This document shows, piece after piece, positions 1 to 9,277 of a stretch of 64,000 nt of DNA (its first letter is position 1; each line of letters starts with the position of its first letter). The notes beneath the pieces were generated by a model that was not told where the DNA came from, did no database searches, and saw only the letters and a program-made list of their open reading frames with translations. The stretch is from Lasioglossum baleicum (Eukaryota > Arthropoda > Insecta > Hymenoptera > Halictidae), in NCBI RefSeq assembly GCF_051020765.1, contig NC_134941.1, positions 15,844,842 to 15,908,841 of the forward strand, in the 5' to 3' direction. Made by a program: the position numbers and the translations under genes.

Positions 1-893
1 TGGCCAGCCTTTCTTCTATCGCAAGCCTTTGGTTCGACTCCTTGGCCACCACGTCGTTACTTCCTGAGTCCGGTGTAATCGTGTGCGAGTTATCAGCATT
101 TCTTGGCGTGCTTGTTTCCAGCTCTTCCTTCAACATTATCCGTGAGCTAACCAAAAGGAAATTAAGGGACGAGAATATCGCCGCGCTTTACAACCTCATC
201 ACACTTTCTTCATTTAGTCGATCTGGCCGGTCGAGCCGATGCTTATTTAATTAAAAGTATGTACCCAATTAGCCGGGTTTTTCGTGGTTCTCTATTGAGC
301 CACCTGTATTTTCATATCAGAGAGTGGCAGTGTGTCCAGACAGGGGTAATCGAAAAGGAATCGGGGCCGCCCCCGGTACCCCCTCTCTGATGACCAGAGT
401 AATATATGTGACACGTTGCGAGATGTTGCGAGTTGCGAGGCGAATGGAAGACACGTTGCGCGTGCGCGATAGAGACTGAACGGTGGAATAGGATAGTGGA
501 AGGGAATAAGGTGGAGAGCCTGGAGGGGGAAAAGATGTTGCGGTTTCAACATGAATCTGGCCACACTGGAGAGTGGCCAGGTGGCCAGAGCCAGAAGTAG
601 ATATATATATATATAGCTGACATGTGTCAGCATCATGCGATGGATTCTGGTACCAAATTGTACTAAATCAAGAGAGGCCTGGAGAGGCCTTCGATGGCGC
701 ACAAGACGATGGAGCACGCTAAATTGGACACAACTCTTTTGCGCACACGCGGCTGTTTGGTGCACAGTGGTGCACAGCGGGATTGCACACCATAGGATAC
801 GAATTGCGCACATGTAGAATTGGACACAAAATGGATTGCGCACGGAACGAGAATTCAGCTGTTGTTTACCATCGTGAGTGGTTGTGCTGTGTG
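1..893. other. intergenic DNA, no gene recognised
   Basis: No exon with a recognisable protein family was found on either strand. There is a short TA run near 598-615 and a loosely repeated pair of words (TTGGACACAA followed by GCGCAC) between about 717 and 845. The long minus-strand reading frame over 292-927 has no family resemblance and low-complexity composition, so I do not call it. Confidence 0.6.
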
Positions 894-1175
894 CACGGTG
901 CATTATACAGGTGTGCCGACTTAGCATCTCTGTAATGCTGAAATTTGGAGGCAGATGAGTCGTAATTCTCTGGCCGCCGCCAGACGGCGCATGGTTCCAG
1001 GAACCGTACGTGTGCGAATGAGTGTGATTGTGTGTATTCAGCAGCGCATGAGCGCAATCTCATTCGCACATGTACAGTACCTGGGACCATGCGCCGTCTT
1101 GCGGCGGCCAGAGAATTACGACTCATCTGCCTCAGTTTCTTGAGGGAAGTCGGCACACCTGTATAATGCACCGTG
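894..1175. mobile_element. hAT-like foldback MITE with 8-bp target duplication
   Basis: This 282-bp element is almost a complete inverted repeat. The outer 28 bases at 894-921 are the exact reverse complement of 1148-1175, beginning CACGGTGCATTATACAGG. Inner arms (around 953-985 and 1095-1130, sharing GAGTCGTAATTCTCTGGCC) also pair. It is flanked on both sides by the same eight bases, GCTGTGTG, at 886-893 and 1176-1183. An 8-bp duplication is the hAT-superfamily signature. No transposase is encoded, so it is non-autonomous. Superfamily assignment rests on duplication length only. Confidence 0.85.
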
Positions 1176-1227
1176 GCTGTGTGATTAGTATTTAGTTTAT
1201 GGTTATACTTTCTAGTTATATTTTCTA

Positions 1228-1514
1228 TACAGGGTGTCCCAGACCAAGTGTAAGTCCCGGAAATGGGAGGTTCCGAGGTTCCTTGGGTGTTCCTTGGGTC
1301 ATTTGAAGCGACATTTTCCTTTGCAAAAATGGCGTCTGCGGCTTTGTTTAGGAGTTATTAACGAAAAACACGGACCAATCAGAGCGCGCCCTGGGCCGCC
1401 GCGCGATGTCACGGCGTATCGCCGTTTTCCATTTTTGCAAAGGAAAATGTCGCTTCAAATGACCCAAGGAACCTCCCATTTCCGGGAGCTACACTTGCTC
1501 TGGGACACCCTGTA
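1228..1514. mobile_element. palindromic MITE, TACAGGGTGTCCCA family, copy 1
   Basis: Terminal inverted repeats TACAGGGTGTCCCA / TGGGACACCCTGTA bound a 287-bp foldback element flanked by TA, suggesting TA-target insertion. The arms share GCGACATTTTCCTTTGCAAA and its complement. A sister copy lies at 15151-15510, and the two share the internal stretch around GGCTTTGTTTAGGAGTTATT. It contains an open frame but no transposase. The superfamily is unassigned; a Tc1/mariner-like origin is possible from the TA flanks. Confidence 0.85.
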
Positions 1515-1562
1515 TATGCATGACATAATATGTCAATAATATATGTCTATAGTGGTCTATAA

Positions 1563-1787
1563 CAGTGGTCCCCAACCCCCGGTCCGCGGACCGGTACTGG
1601 TCCGTGGATCAAATGGTAGCGGTCCGCCCAAGGAATATTAAATACAATTAAATTAAAATTATTAAATCAGAACAATCTGAAATATAAACAATCAACGTCC
1701 CTCTCCCCCCCCCCCCCCTTCAGCGAGCCGCGGTAAAATTATCAAACGTTGACCGGTCCGCGACGATAAAAAGGTTGGGAAGCACTG
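1563..1787. mobile_element. non-autonomous hAT element with perfect 8-bp duplication
   Basis: The 225-bp element starts CAGTGGTCCCCAACC and ends with the near-complement GGTTGGGAAGCACTG. It is bracketed by identical eight-base copies GTCTATAA at 1555-1562 and 1788-1795. CAGTG termini with an 8-bp duplication are classical for hAT transposons. The interior is non-coding and includes a poly-C tract near 1707-1718. The perfect duplication suggests a fairly recent insertion. Confidence 0.9.
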
Positions 1788-1798
1788 GTCTATAATAT

Positions 1799-1909
1799 CG
1801 CAGGCGCATCTAAAAAAAAACTGTGCAGGCGCATCTAAACAAAAACTGCGCAGGCGCATCTAAAAAAAAAACTGTGCAGGCGCATCTAAAAAAATGCGCA
1901 GCCGCGCAG
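1799..1909. repeat. four-copy interior repeat related to the subtelomeric ~24-bp satellite
   Basis: Four units of about 27 bp read GCAGGCGCATCT followed by a run of A and CTGTG or CTGCG. The unit resembles the subtelomeric unit (CTGCGCATGCGCATCCC plus a run of A) about 60 kb away: same word order, same A tract, with one core base changed (TGCGCAGGCGCA against TGCGCATGCGCA). It starts just after the hAT target duplication at 1788-1795. Confidence 0.75.
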
Positions 1910-2398
1910 TCTATCATATCCTCCTTCCAGATCCAAGAAGCATGAAGTGGAAACAGCTGATCGCTTGACAAAACAACATTGGATATATCAGTGAATATCA
2001 GCGGGAATCGTTGCGAAATATTGCCAAGTATACTTACATGTAGTTCATTCAGCGAATGGGGAATAAATTTGTCGAAAAATGACCGAACCACCGTTTTCTA
2101 TCAAGAATTATTTGTACAGTCAAATGTGAGAAATAATTTGATTTGAAGTAAGTTTGTATTTTGATTGTGATTTTATTGTTTGTAATAAAAGAACTGTTGT
2201 CTTACACACAGGTTTTATGCTGTATTACCATGCGTATGAAACTAATAGCTTATCAGTAGTGTGTCTTCAGGCAGCTGAGATTTACATGTACTATTCATGT
2301 ATATGTGTTTTGTAATGGTAAAAATTACTATAAGGAAAATATTGGTAAATCTCATCGAATTGTATGTTGAATAGACTGCGATCGGATAAAGAAATAAC

Positions 2399-4305
2399 AT
2401 GAAGAGTCTATTGATTTTTCTACCGAACAAACTCTGCAAAGAAAAGCCAGGCTACCTGTTCGGCAAAGTACTGTACGACGAAACTACCGGAGCAAAGAAA
2501 TTCTATGTTATCGGGATAAGTAAAATAGAGAATTTAGAAACGATAAAATGCAGCACCAACATTATCGGATACTATTCCGGAATAGAACAGAAACATGGAT
2601 ACACAGATAAGAAATATGTAAACTGGATTCATACATTTTTACGCTCCGGTGCTTTGAAAGAAGATAATTACGATTACGGTATAAAGAGTATTACCATAAA
2701 CAATAAAAAGATTTCAACCCTAAATTGCCATACAGTTATTATTATATACGATCAAACAGCTCTCAGAGAAACAGAATTGTTTGAACAGAAATCGGCATCC
2801 GGAGATCATTTCTATGAACTAATGAAAATTGTACAGAATAAACAAGTGGAAGGAGAATTACAACAAAAGAAAGGGAAATTGACTTACGTAAAGGAAACTC
2901 TGTTGGTCTATCATATGTTTCTGTATTTTTATCCAGTTCTTCTTCTGAATAAAATAACAAATAAATTGTTACCAATTTTTAAATACTCTTTCCTCGGTTT
3001 ACACATTCACGGATGGTTGGAGAATGTTAAATGGATGTTAATCGCAGTGATAAAAAATAAGAGGTTTACACTGAAAACTGGCAATTACGTGTTCGCATTG
3101 ATAATAGATATGTTATTAGGAATATTTATATTGCAATTGTTGTTGCACTATTTGGAGCATACATTCCCATCTCAAATTCTTTTGAATAATGCAGAGGCAA
3201 GTTCGAAAAGTTAACTGTAGCTGTGTGTGTGTGTGTGTGTAACAATAGAACACATCGTTGATCGATATGTTGAACTCTGTGTATCGAATTTCTTACAGAA
3301 AGTTGTCACGCTACTTAAAGATTTAATTAACTGGTTGATGGGCGCACCGGCTGGATTAAAGTTAAATCATGCCCTGAATAATATGCTTGGAAAATTTTTT
3401 CTCTATCATATACACTTATGGTGGACATTCCTGATATTTATGAAACCTTTAATGGATTTTGCTTTCAAAGTGTTAGTACTACTTGGAAGATTGGGGGTTA
3501 CATTTCAAATAGCGATAGCTGCGGACCTTCTAGCTCTTGTCAGCTTTCATGCATATTGCATTTATGTGTATGCGACAAGGTAATCAAATACAGTATATAC
3601 AGCAATTAAGAGATATTCGAGTGGACGATTAACTATGTGGGTTTTTGCGTGTTAGGCTCTTCAACATTGAATTAAAGGGCATCACAGGATTAGTCCGATT
3701 ATTTTTAGGTAAGAAAAAGAATCCGCTACGAGAGAGAGTAGACTCCTGTCAGTATCAGCCGGATCAATTGTTCGTCGGTACACTGTTGTTCACGATACTT
3801 TTGTTCCTTATGCCAACGACGTGGGTGTATTATGCAGTTTTCACTACGGTACATAAACGAGATACCTAACATTTCAACTCGATCATCGATAGCCTATGCC
3901 TATACGTATATAACGATTGATTACACAGCTCAGGTTAGCATTGATCGGGTTCGGAGGTTTCCTAACTAGACTGAAATTTTATCTTCAAGTTATGCCAGTA
4001 TACACATTTTTTAAATGGTTTCTGCAGTCCTATAGTACGCGCAGTAAGTGAAACAATTTATATAGACTGGCCTGTCGCGTTGCTCTATTTTAGTAACAAT
4101 TCTTTCCGTTCAAGGTATCGTCAATATTAAATTACATTCTCATCGTGCTGATGGACCAATTATATTAACGATGACGATGGTCACAGCACCATGGCAGCAC
4201 ACATGGAACAAATGTATGCCAGATACGATCGAGCAACATCCACCCATCGAATGGAATAAGATTGTAAACAATATATTATGGGGTGAACTGTTATACCCTT
4301 TGTAA
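2399..4305 (+). CDS. PIGQ: PIGQ/Gpi1, GPI N-acetylglucosaminyltransferase subunit Q
   Basis: Five exons: 2399-3196, 3299-3579, 3656-3848, 3929-4043, 4115-4305, giving 525 aa (human PIGQ is in the same size range). PIGQ is a scaffold subunit of the ER-membrane GPI-GnT complex that transfers GlcNAc to phosphatidylinositol, the first step of GPI-anchor synthesis. The product has a soluble N-terminal part and then hydrophobic, probably membrane-spanning stretches from about residue 175 onward. Typical Gpi1-domain blocks include NWLMGAPAGLKLNHALN, FRGKKKNPLRERVD-like (here LGKKKNPLRERVDSC) and the final ILWGELLYPL. An in-frame TAA lies four codons before the ATG, supporting the start. The first intron uses a GC donor (AG|GCAAGT) rather than GT; reading through it hits a stop. 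An AATAAA follows at 4332. The CCSMST1-like gene lies tail to tail 76 bp away. Confidence 0.93.
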
Positions 4306-4331
4306 TTATGTATTTACAATTTTTATAATAC

Positions 4332-4337
4332 AATAAA
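4332..4337 (+). terminator. poly(A) signal of PIGQ
   Basis: AATAAA 27 bases after the PIGQ stop codon. Confidence 0.7.
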
Positions 4338-4381
4338 CATGCCTTTCTATATATATGTATAGTGTACTAAACGTATATTTT

Positions 4382-4711
4382 CTATACAGTTTTCATATAT
4401 TCGATTCTAGATTTTTCCTGTTGTTTCTTGATACCGTAAAGAAACTCTCGCACTTCTGGATCCATACTAGTAGTCATTTTCTCGTCGATATCATTCTCCT
4501 CTCGAAGTATTAAGAAATAACCGAGGAAAATAGCTAAACTTATCGATATAATTATTCCTTGGTATTGCGGCTTGTCGAACGTCAAACCATTCGCAGGCCA
4601 TGTGGCTGCTTTAGATGTTGAGTATTTGATGGGTTTGTTAAGTTCATCTTCGTCGTCGTTGTCGTTTATGTTATTGGTATTACGTTTGGAGCTGCTACCC
4701 AAATTAGACAT
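4382..4711 (-). CDS. CCSMST1: CCSMST1-like small mitochondrial membrane protein
   Basis: Single coding exon of 109 aa starting at the ATG at 4711 (upstream in-frame codons lack ATG, and a TTAG acceptor-like site at about 4719 hints at a 5'UTR intron). The product has an acidic Asn/Asp-rich N-terminus, a block KPIKYSTSKAATW, then one hydrophobic segment (about residues 59-75) followed by REEND and a charged tail. The order 'PI-x-[YF]-S-[TS]-S-K-A', a membrane span and then 'LREE' matches my recollection of the CCSMST1 family, small mitochondrial proteins of poorly defined function. Tail to tail with PIGQ. Family call is by motif order only; an unrelated single-span protein is the alternative. 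Confidence 0.72.
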   Translation of the reverse strand: MSNLGSSSKRNTNNINDNDDEDELNKPIKYSTSKAATWPANGLTFDKPQYQGIIISISLAIFLGYFLILREENDIDEKMTTSMDPEVREFLYGIKKQQEKSRIEYMKTV

Positions 4712-5488
4712 CGCGCATCTAACAAAATATTTAGTCAATTCTCCAATGACGTAACAAAAATAATATAATACATATCGTATTTGTCAGAATATATCCGTGG
4801 TTGAGATATTGCCGTTTCAAGTTTTCATCACTAATGCTTTGACATACGTAGGACATTGCGGTTGGATTGATTGCATTATTTTCCGAGCCTTTCGAATTTG
4901 CTTCCACGAGTTTCTTGTCTGGTAAATACGTAAATCCTATGCTATAAAGCTTAAATTAATGCGTGAACTCGAATTTCTTGAAATTGTGACATGCGGCGTT
5001 TTCCTTGCAACCACAGATATACATATACTTGTCGCAATTTTTTCAAAATCTTTTTTGCATGTCATTTGGTAAATCAATTCTTCTCTAAAGTTATACTGTT
5101 TTAAATTTTCAAGTGCGTTCAAATACTTTCGTGAGTCAGAGTGTAAATATGTGTTTATTAAATTTAAAAACAAAATACTTATTGCGGCTCATATAACTTG
5201 AACGATATCAAATTTGATGAAACATCGAATCGTTACGCATTTCAGTAAATGTACCTTTTTATCAGCGACGTAACACATTTAGGCCGTAATGCAGCTTCAA
5301 TTATTTTTATACGTAACATTTTTTAAATAATGTGAGTTTATTTACACTGATTTTTACAGTCTCGCGACGTTGCGCGACGTATACCCACGTATACTCTGGT
5401 ATACTCGCAATGATGAAAAACTGTCTGCTCTCACGTAATATAAACATGTCTATGTATATAGTCTGTATACTGTATACATCTATTTAAA

Positions 5489-5490
<2 letters not shown>

Positions 5491-5536
<46 letters not shown>
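5491..5536. repeat. (TA)n microsatellite
   Basis: About 23 TA dinucleotides in the interval between the CCSMST1-like gene and the C7orf50 homologue. The rest of 4740-5884 holds no exon I can support. Confidence 0.95.
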
Positions 5537-5538
<2 letters not shown>

Positions 5539-5884
5539 TATACTTAATTCTATTTTGCGATAAATTATTTTTACAATTAAATAACAGCCGTATCGCGTCT
5601 ATGCTTTTTTATAAACAAAAAATTCATTTTGATCCTGGTCTGAAAGCTGTTGCTGTTATTCTTGTTTCTTCTGTATCACAGGTGATCACGCAGGTTCGAG
5701 AGCATGCACATGTACTTGCGGCGATAATCAATTTTAGAAGTGGATAAAAATTCTGTATATTTTCTTATGCATGTTATTCGATTCTTACGAAATAACAGCT
5801 TGAAAAATTTTACCGAAACGCAGCAAACTGCTCGTCATTCGGTTCTTACTTACACACGAAAGAAATAATTGAAACGTGCATGCG

Positions 5885-7005
5885 ATGGGATCTGATGGCA
5901 CGTCAGAAGTTGAGGTTAAAAATCCAAAGTTACGAAAAAGGAATAAGAAAAAAGATAAATTGGAAGGTGACTATCTAGCGAATTTTCGTTTATAATTAAT
6001 CATTTTCGATCTCATGTGTTGCGCGAATGACATAAACGCTATCTCGAACTGTTTGTCAAATTAGATCTCGGTAACGTTATGTTTAATACTCGATCTTAAA
6101 AAACAGAAAAAAAGATCTTCCGGTTAATATTTTATGGAATGAAGAAATGAAATTCTGTTTCAGATGCATCAGACAACAATGTCGACCACCAAATACAACA
6201 AGAAAGTAACGAGCAGAAAGTAATACAGAGAAGAAGAAGGAAAAGAAAACAAAAGTCAAATAGCAGCCATAACGGCACCAATAACGAGGAAAATGATGGG
6301 GAAGAAAATCATTTTGTTGCTGCGCAAACAAATAAGAATGAACAGGAATCGAACGACGAAGTAGTCTTCCCTAAAAAACATCAGAGATCGGCGTAAAGTG
6401 TTTTCTTGTCTATATTGTCGTGGTTCGAGGCTTCGAGCTGCTGGAATTTTCCTGTAATCTCTTTTATTTCAGTGGTGTTACGAATGTGGAGAGCGATCCA
6501 GATAATATAGAAGCCGTGGAAAGCGAAGTAAAGAAGCCGAAGCAACCTTCGAAGAGGCAGTTGAAAAGGGAAAAGGCTGAGAAGAAAGAAAATGAAAAGA
6601 GAGAGGCTCATAGACTGGATGCTATGAAGAAGGGACTGACATATGTTTCGAAGGTCTTATAATAAATTCTAAACGTCACACACGAATCCAGGACTATATT
6701 TTTTTGATCGGTATTTCGATCTTTTTCAGTGGAAACATGCGAGAAGCGAATGGAAATTCGAGAAGCTCAGACAAATATGGTTAATAGATAACTTGCTAGA
6801 TGAAACTTGCATTCCAGATGACATATTCCCTACAGTTTTAGAATATTTCGAGGGTTGTAAAGGAATGGCAAGGGAACAGCTTCTAAAAAAGGGAATGGAC
6901 GTTATAAAGAAAATAGAGGAGAACGAGGAGAACAAAGATGAAATGGAGACTGTTGCTTATCAAAGGGCGAGACAGCTTTTACAAGCTTTACCCACCGAAA
7001 CATAA
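5885..7005 (+). CDS. C7orf50: C7orf50 homologue with WKF domain
   Basis: Four exons: 5885-5966, 6164-6392, 6473-6653, 6730-7005, giving 255 aa. Residues 1-164 are highly charged, Lys/Arg/Glu-rich and probably disordered, with basic clusters (RKRNKKKDK, RRRRKRKQK) that could act as nuclear or nucleolar signals. Residues 165-255 form the conserved WKF domain (DUF2373): it opens WKHARSEWKFEKLRQIWLID, continues IPDDIFPTVLEYFEGCKGMAR and ends QRARQLLQALP. Human C7orf50 has the same plan and is reported as a nucleolar RNA-associated protein; a precise role is not established. Phases close at every junction. The gene converges on Trx2, and their poly(A) signals lie within about 40 bp. Confidence 0.9.
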
Positions 7006-7261
7006 TTAGCTCGGAGAGAACATACTAAAAAGAAGTGTCAGATCATTTTTTGTACTTTGCATTCATTAATGATCATTAGATGTACTAGCAAAATTAAATG
7101 TTGAATGTTACATTTCCGAATCATTTTTAATCGTATCATGTGTATAAATTTGTAGTTGTTCTTTTTATCTCTCGCCGTGCGATATATGACATCATCTTAC
7201 CATTTGAAACTCATAAATTTTGTTGTACATGTATAGTACTGTGTATTAAGTATTTGTAAAT

Positions 7262-7267
7262 AATAAA
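7262..7267 (+). terminator. poly(A) signal of the C7orf50 homologue
   Basis: AATAAA on the plus strand, 257 bases after the stop codon. On the other strand, AATAAA occurs at 7277-7282 and 7296-7301, suitable for Trx2, so the two convergent transcripts probably end back to back or overlap. Confidence 0.6.
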
Positions 7268-7479
7268 ATTTATCAGTTTATTACATGTACAAGATTTTAT
7301 TTAACAATTTCAATAGTTTCCTATAAATGATAACAGTTTTATAAAGTTAAAGGCTACGCACACTGTTGAAAAGTTCCGCTTTGTACTCTTTTTAACAGGG
7401 AAATATCCTTGTACATAGAATTATACAAGCATCTCGTTAACTACAAGATATTTCAATCGCGATCATAATTAAAATTACA

Positions 7480-8374
7480 TTACTCCGTATACTTCTCTAC
7501 AAATTGTTTAAGCTTATCTACATCTTGAAGACCAACGATTCGATCTAAAACCTTTCCATCCTTCATAGCGATTAATACTGGTACAGAGCCAACCTGTGTA
7601 CAAATAGAAATCTTTGCGATATACATCTATACACAGATATTATCAAAACGGTATGTATTTCACATTTGTTAAATTTGAGTCAAGGAGGTAGAGAGATAAG
7701 CTCGTTTTCAGGACTGCGAGGGTTCGGGATGCTCGTTCTCGCTTCTCGATAATGATCAAAGATGTGGATGCAAATTATGTCCTGTAAACGTAAAAATAGG
7801 ACTTTTCAGGGCGATCGTCGCCTAGATTGATCTTTTTTATCCAGTGCTTTCGACTACTGAAAAACTCGCATCTTTACATTATCGAGAAATGAGAAAGCGC
7901 ATCCCACAGCCTTGAAATTCTGGAAAGAACGAGTCTACCCCCTATTAAAGACTTTACGCATCGCATTGTTTACCCTTCAAACCGCGAATACTAACCTCGT
8001 AGTCCAAAGCCAAGTCGCTGTTCTCGTCGATATCAACTTTCGCTAACAAAACTTTTCCCTGTTTCTCAGCGATGACTGATTCTATGCGTGGTGTGAGCAT
8101 ACGACACGGATTGCACCATCTGCAACAACGGTTGCACAAATTAGAGGTTATCTTCTATACAGAAATAAGCTGACGACAAGGACAAAGATGTTGAGACGTA
8201 CGTCGCGAAAAAGTCAATGATCACGGGAACCTTTGATTTCTTCACCCGATCGTCAAAATCTTTTGGATCTTGAACTTTAAAAGCTGTCGTATCTGTTTGT
8301 GCTTGAGCCGGGGCGTTTGCAAAAGCTCTGTTTCCCAAAACGTTACGGACAGTCCTAACTCCGACACGCAACAT
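7480..8374 (-). CDS. TXN2: mitochondrial thioredoxin (Trx2)
   Basis: Three exons on the minus strand: 8374-8202, 8119-7996, 7593-7480, giving 136 aa. Thioredoxin-2 reduces disulfides in the mitochondrial matrix, feeding peroxiredoxins and recycled by thioredoxin reductase-2. The N-terminus (MLRVGVRTVRNVLGNRAF) is basic, Ser/Ala-containing and free of acidic residues, as expected for a matrix presequence. The fold follows: KVPVIIDFFATWCNPC with the redox CxxC, KVDIDENSDLALDYEV, then the cis-Pro motif GSVPVLIAM. The active site is WCNPC rather than the common WCGPC. The CxxC is split from the first exon by an intron inside the Thr codon just before the Trp. The start is the first ATG in the frame with a suitable presequence. 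The second intron (7594-7995) is the longer one. Confidence 0.95.
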
Positions 8375-9027
8375 GGTTTCGTGGTAACGACGACGATTAA
8401 TATCTGAGAGAGAGAACGAACTGACAATAAGGTCGTTAATACAAATTGTATTCCTAAAACGCAGTAAGTACACAATGCTTCTTTCACGATCACACAGCGG
8501 ATCACAACGGATAAAATACTCGTCGGTGGTTGCGTCAATAAGGGGTGGCAGCACCAACACCAACGCGTCACCAGAGAGAATACGCTTTTCCAAATTTTCC
8601 AATCGGAGAAGATCAGCTCGAAAATATTTTCATTGAATAAAGATTGCAGAAAATACACACGATTTTTGAAAATCTGCACTTAATCGTATGCATTTTTGTA
8701 AATAATTGATTCACGTTCAGCGGGAAACTTGAGAGATTCCAGGTGATGTAGCGAAAATTTGTTTACCGTCTTGAAGCATTTCACTATTAAATTTACGCTA
8801 TTTATTGTTCTGTCAAGTTCTGAGGAAAATAAATGTTTAATCGAGCTCTGTTCAGCTCTGTTCAACTATATTTATTGTACTGATTTTATAGATCAGAGAT
8901 ATTCTATGGTTCTATCACACCGACTGTTGGTCAGTTGGTCTGTGTGTGCCAGTGACACCGACGAAGTGATGCCCCACCGACACCGACGAGATATAGGAAT
9001 AGACCTGACACCCAATGCACCGACGAG

Positions 9028-9277
9028 ATTGGTGGGTGTATACTGGAGAATCCTCTGTGTCTGTATTGTACAATAAAGATAATTTAAAATATTGGATATT
9101 CATTACAGCAGCGAATGATTCGTGCCGGAATTAACTGATTGCGTCTTATGGGGGAAAAGCGGCACGAATCATTTGCTGCTGTAATGAATATCCAATATCC
9201 ATTCATTTTGCATGAATAAATTATCTTTATTCTACAATACAGACACACAGAGGATTCTCCAGTATACACCCACCAAT
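9028..9277. mobile_element. foldback element (long inverted repeat)
   Basis: The left arm, starting ATTGGTGGGTGTATACTGG at 9028, is the near-exact complement of the right arm ending CCCACCAAT at 9277. Inner arms around GGATATTCATTACAGCAGC and its complement also pair, leaving a loop of about 40 bp near 9130-9165. I see no clear target duplication, so the family is unassigned. The transcript would fold into a long hairpin. Confidence 0.8.

Noticed and set aside
31..45. GGTTCGACTCC, a tRNA B-box-like word
   Set aside because: The expected T-stem does not pair beyond two bases and the window starts too soon to contain an A box.
1234..1539. 101-codon frame inside a MITE
   Set aside because: Lies in a palindromic non-coding transposon; the opposite strand encodes nearly the same by symmetry.
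4937..5173. 78-codon minus-strand open frame upstream of the CCSMST1-like gene
   Set aside because: No family resemblance and no evident splice connection; AT-rich chance frame is adequate.
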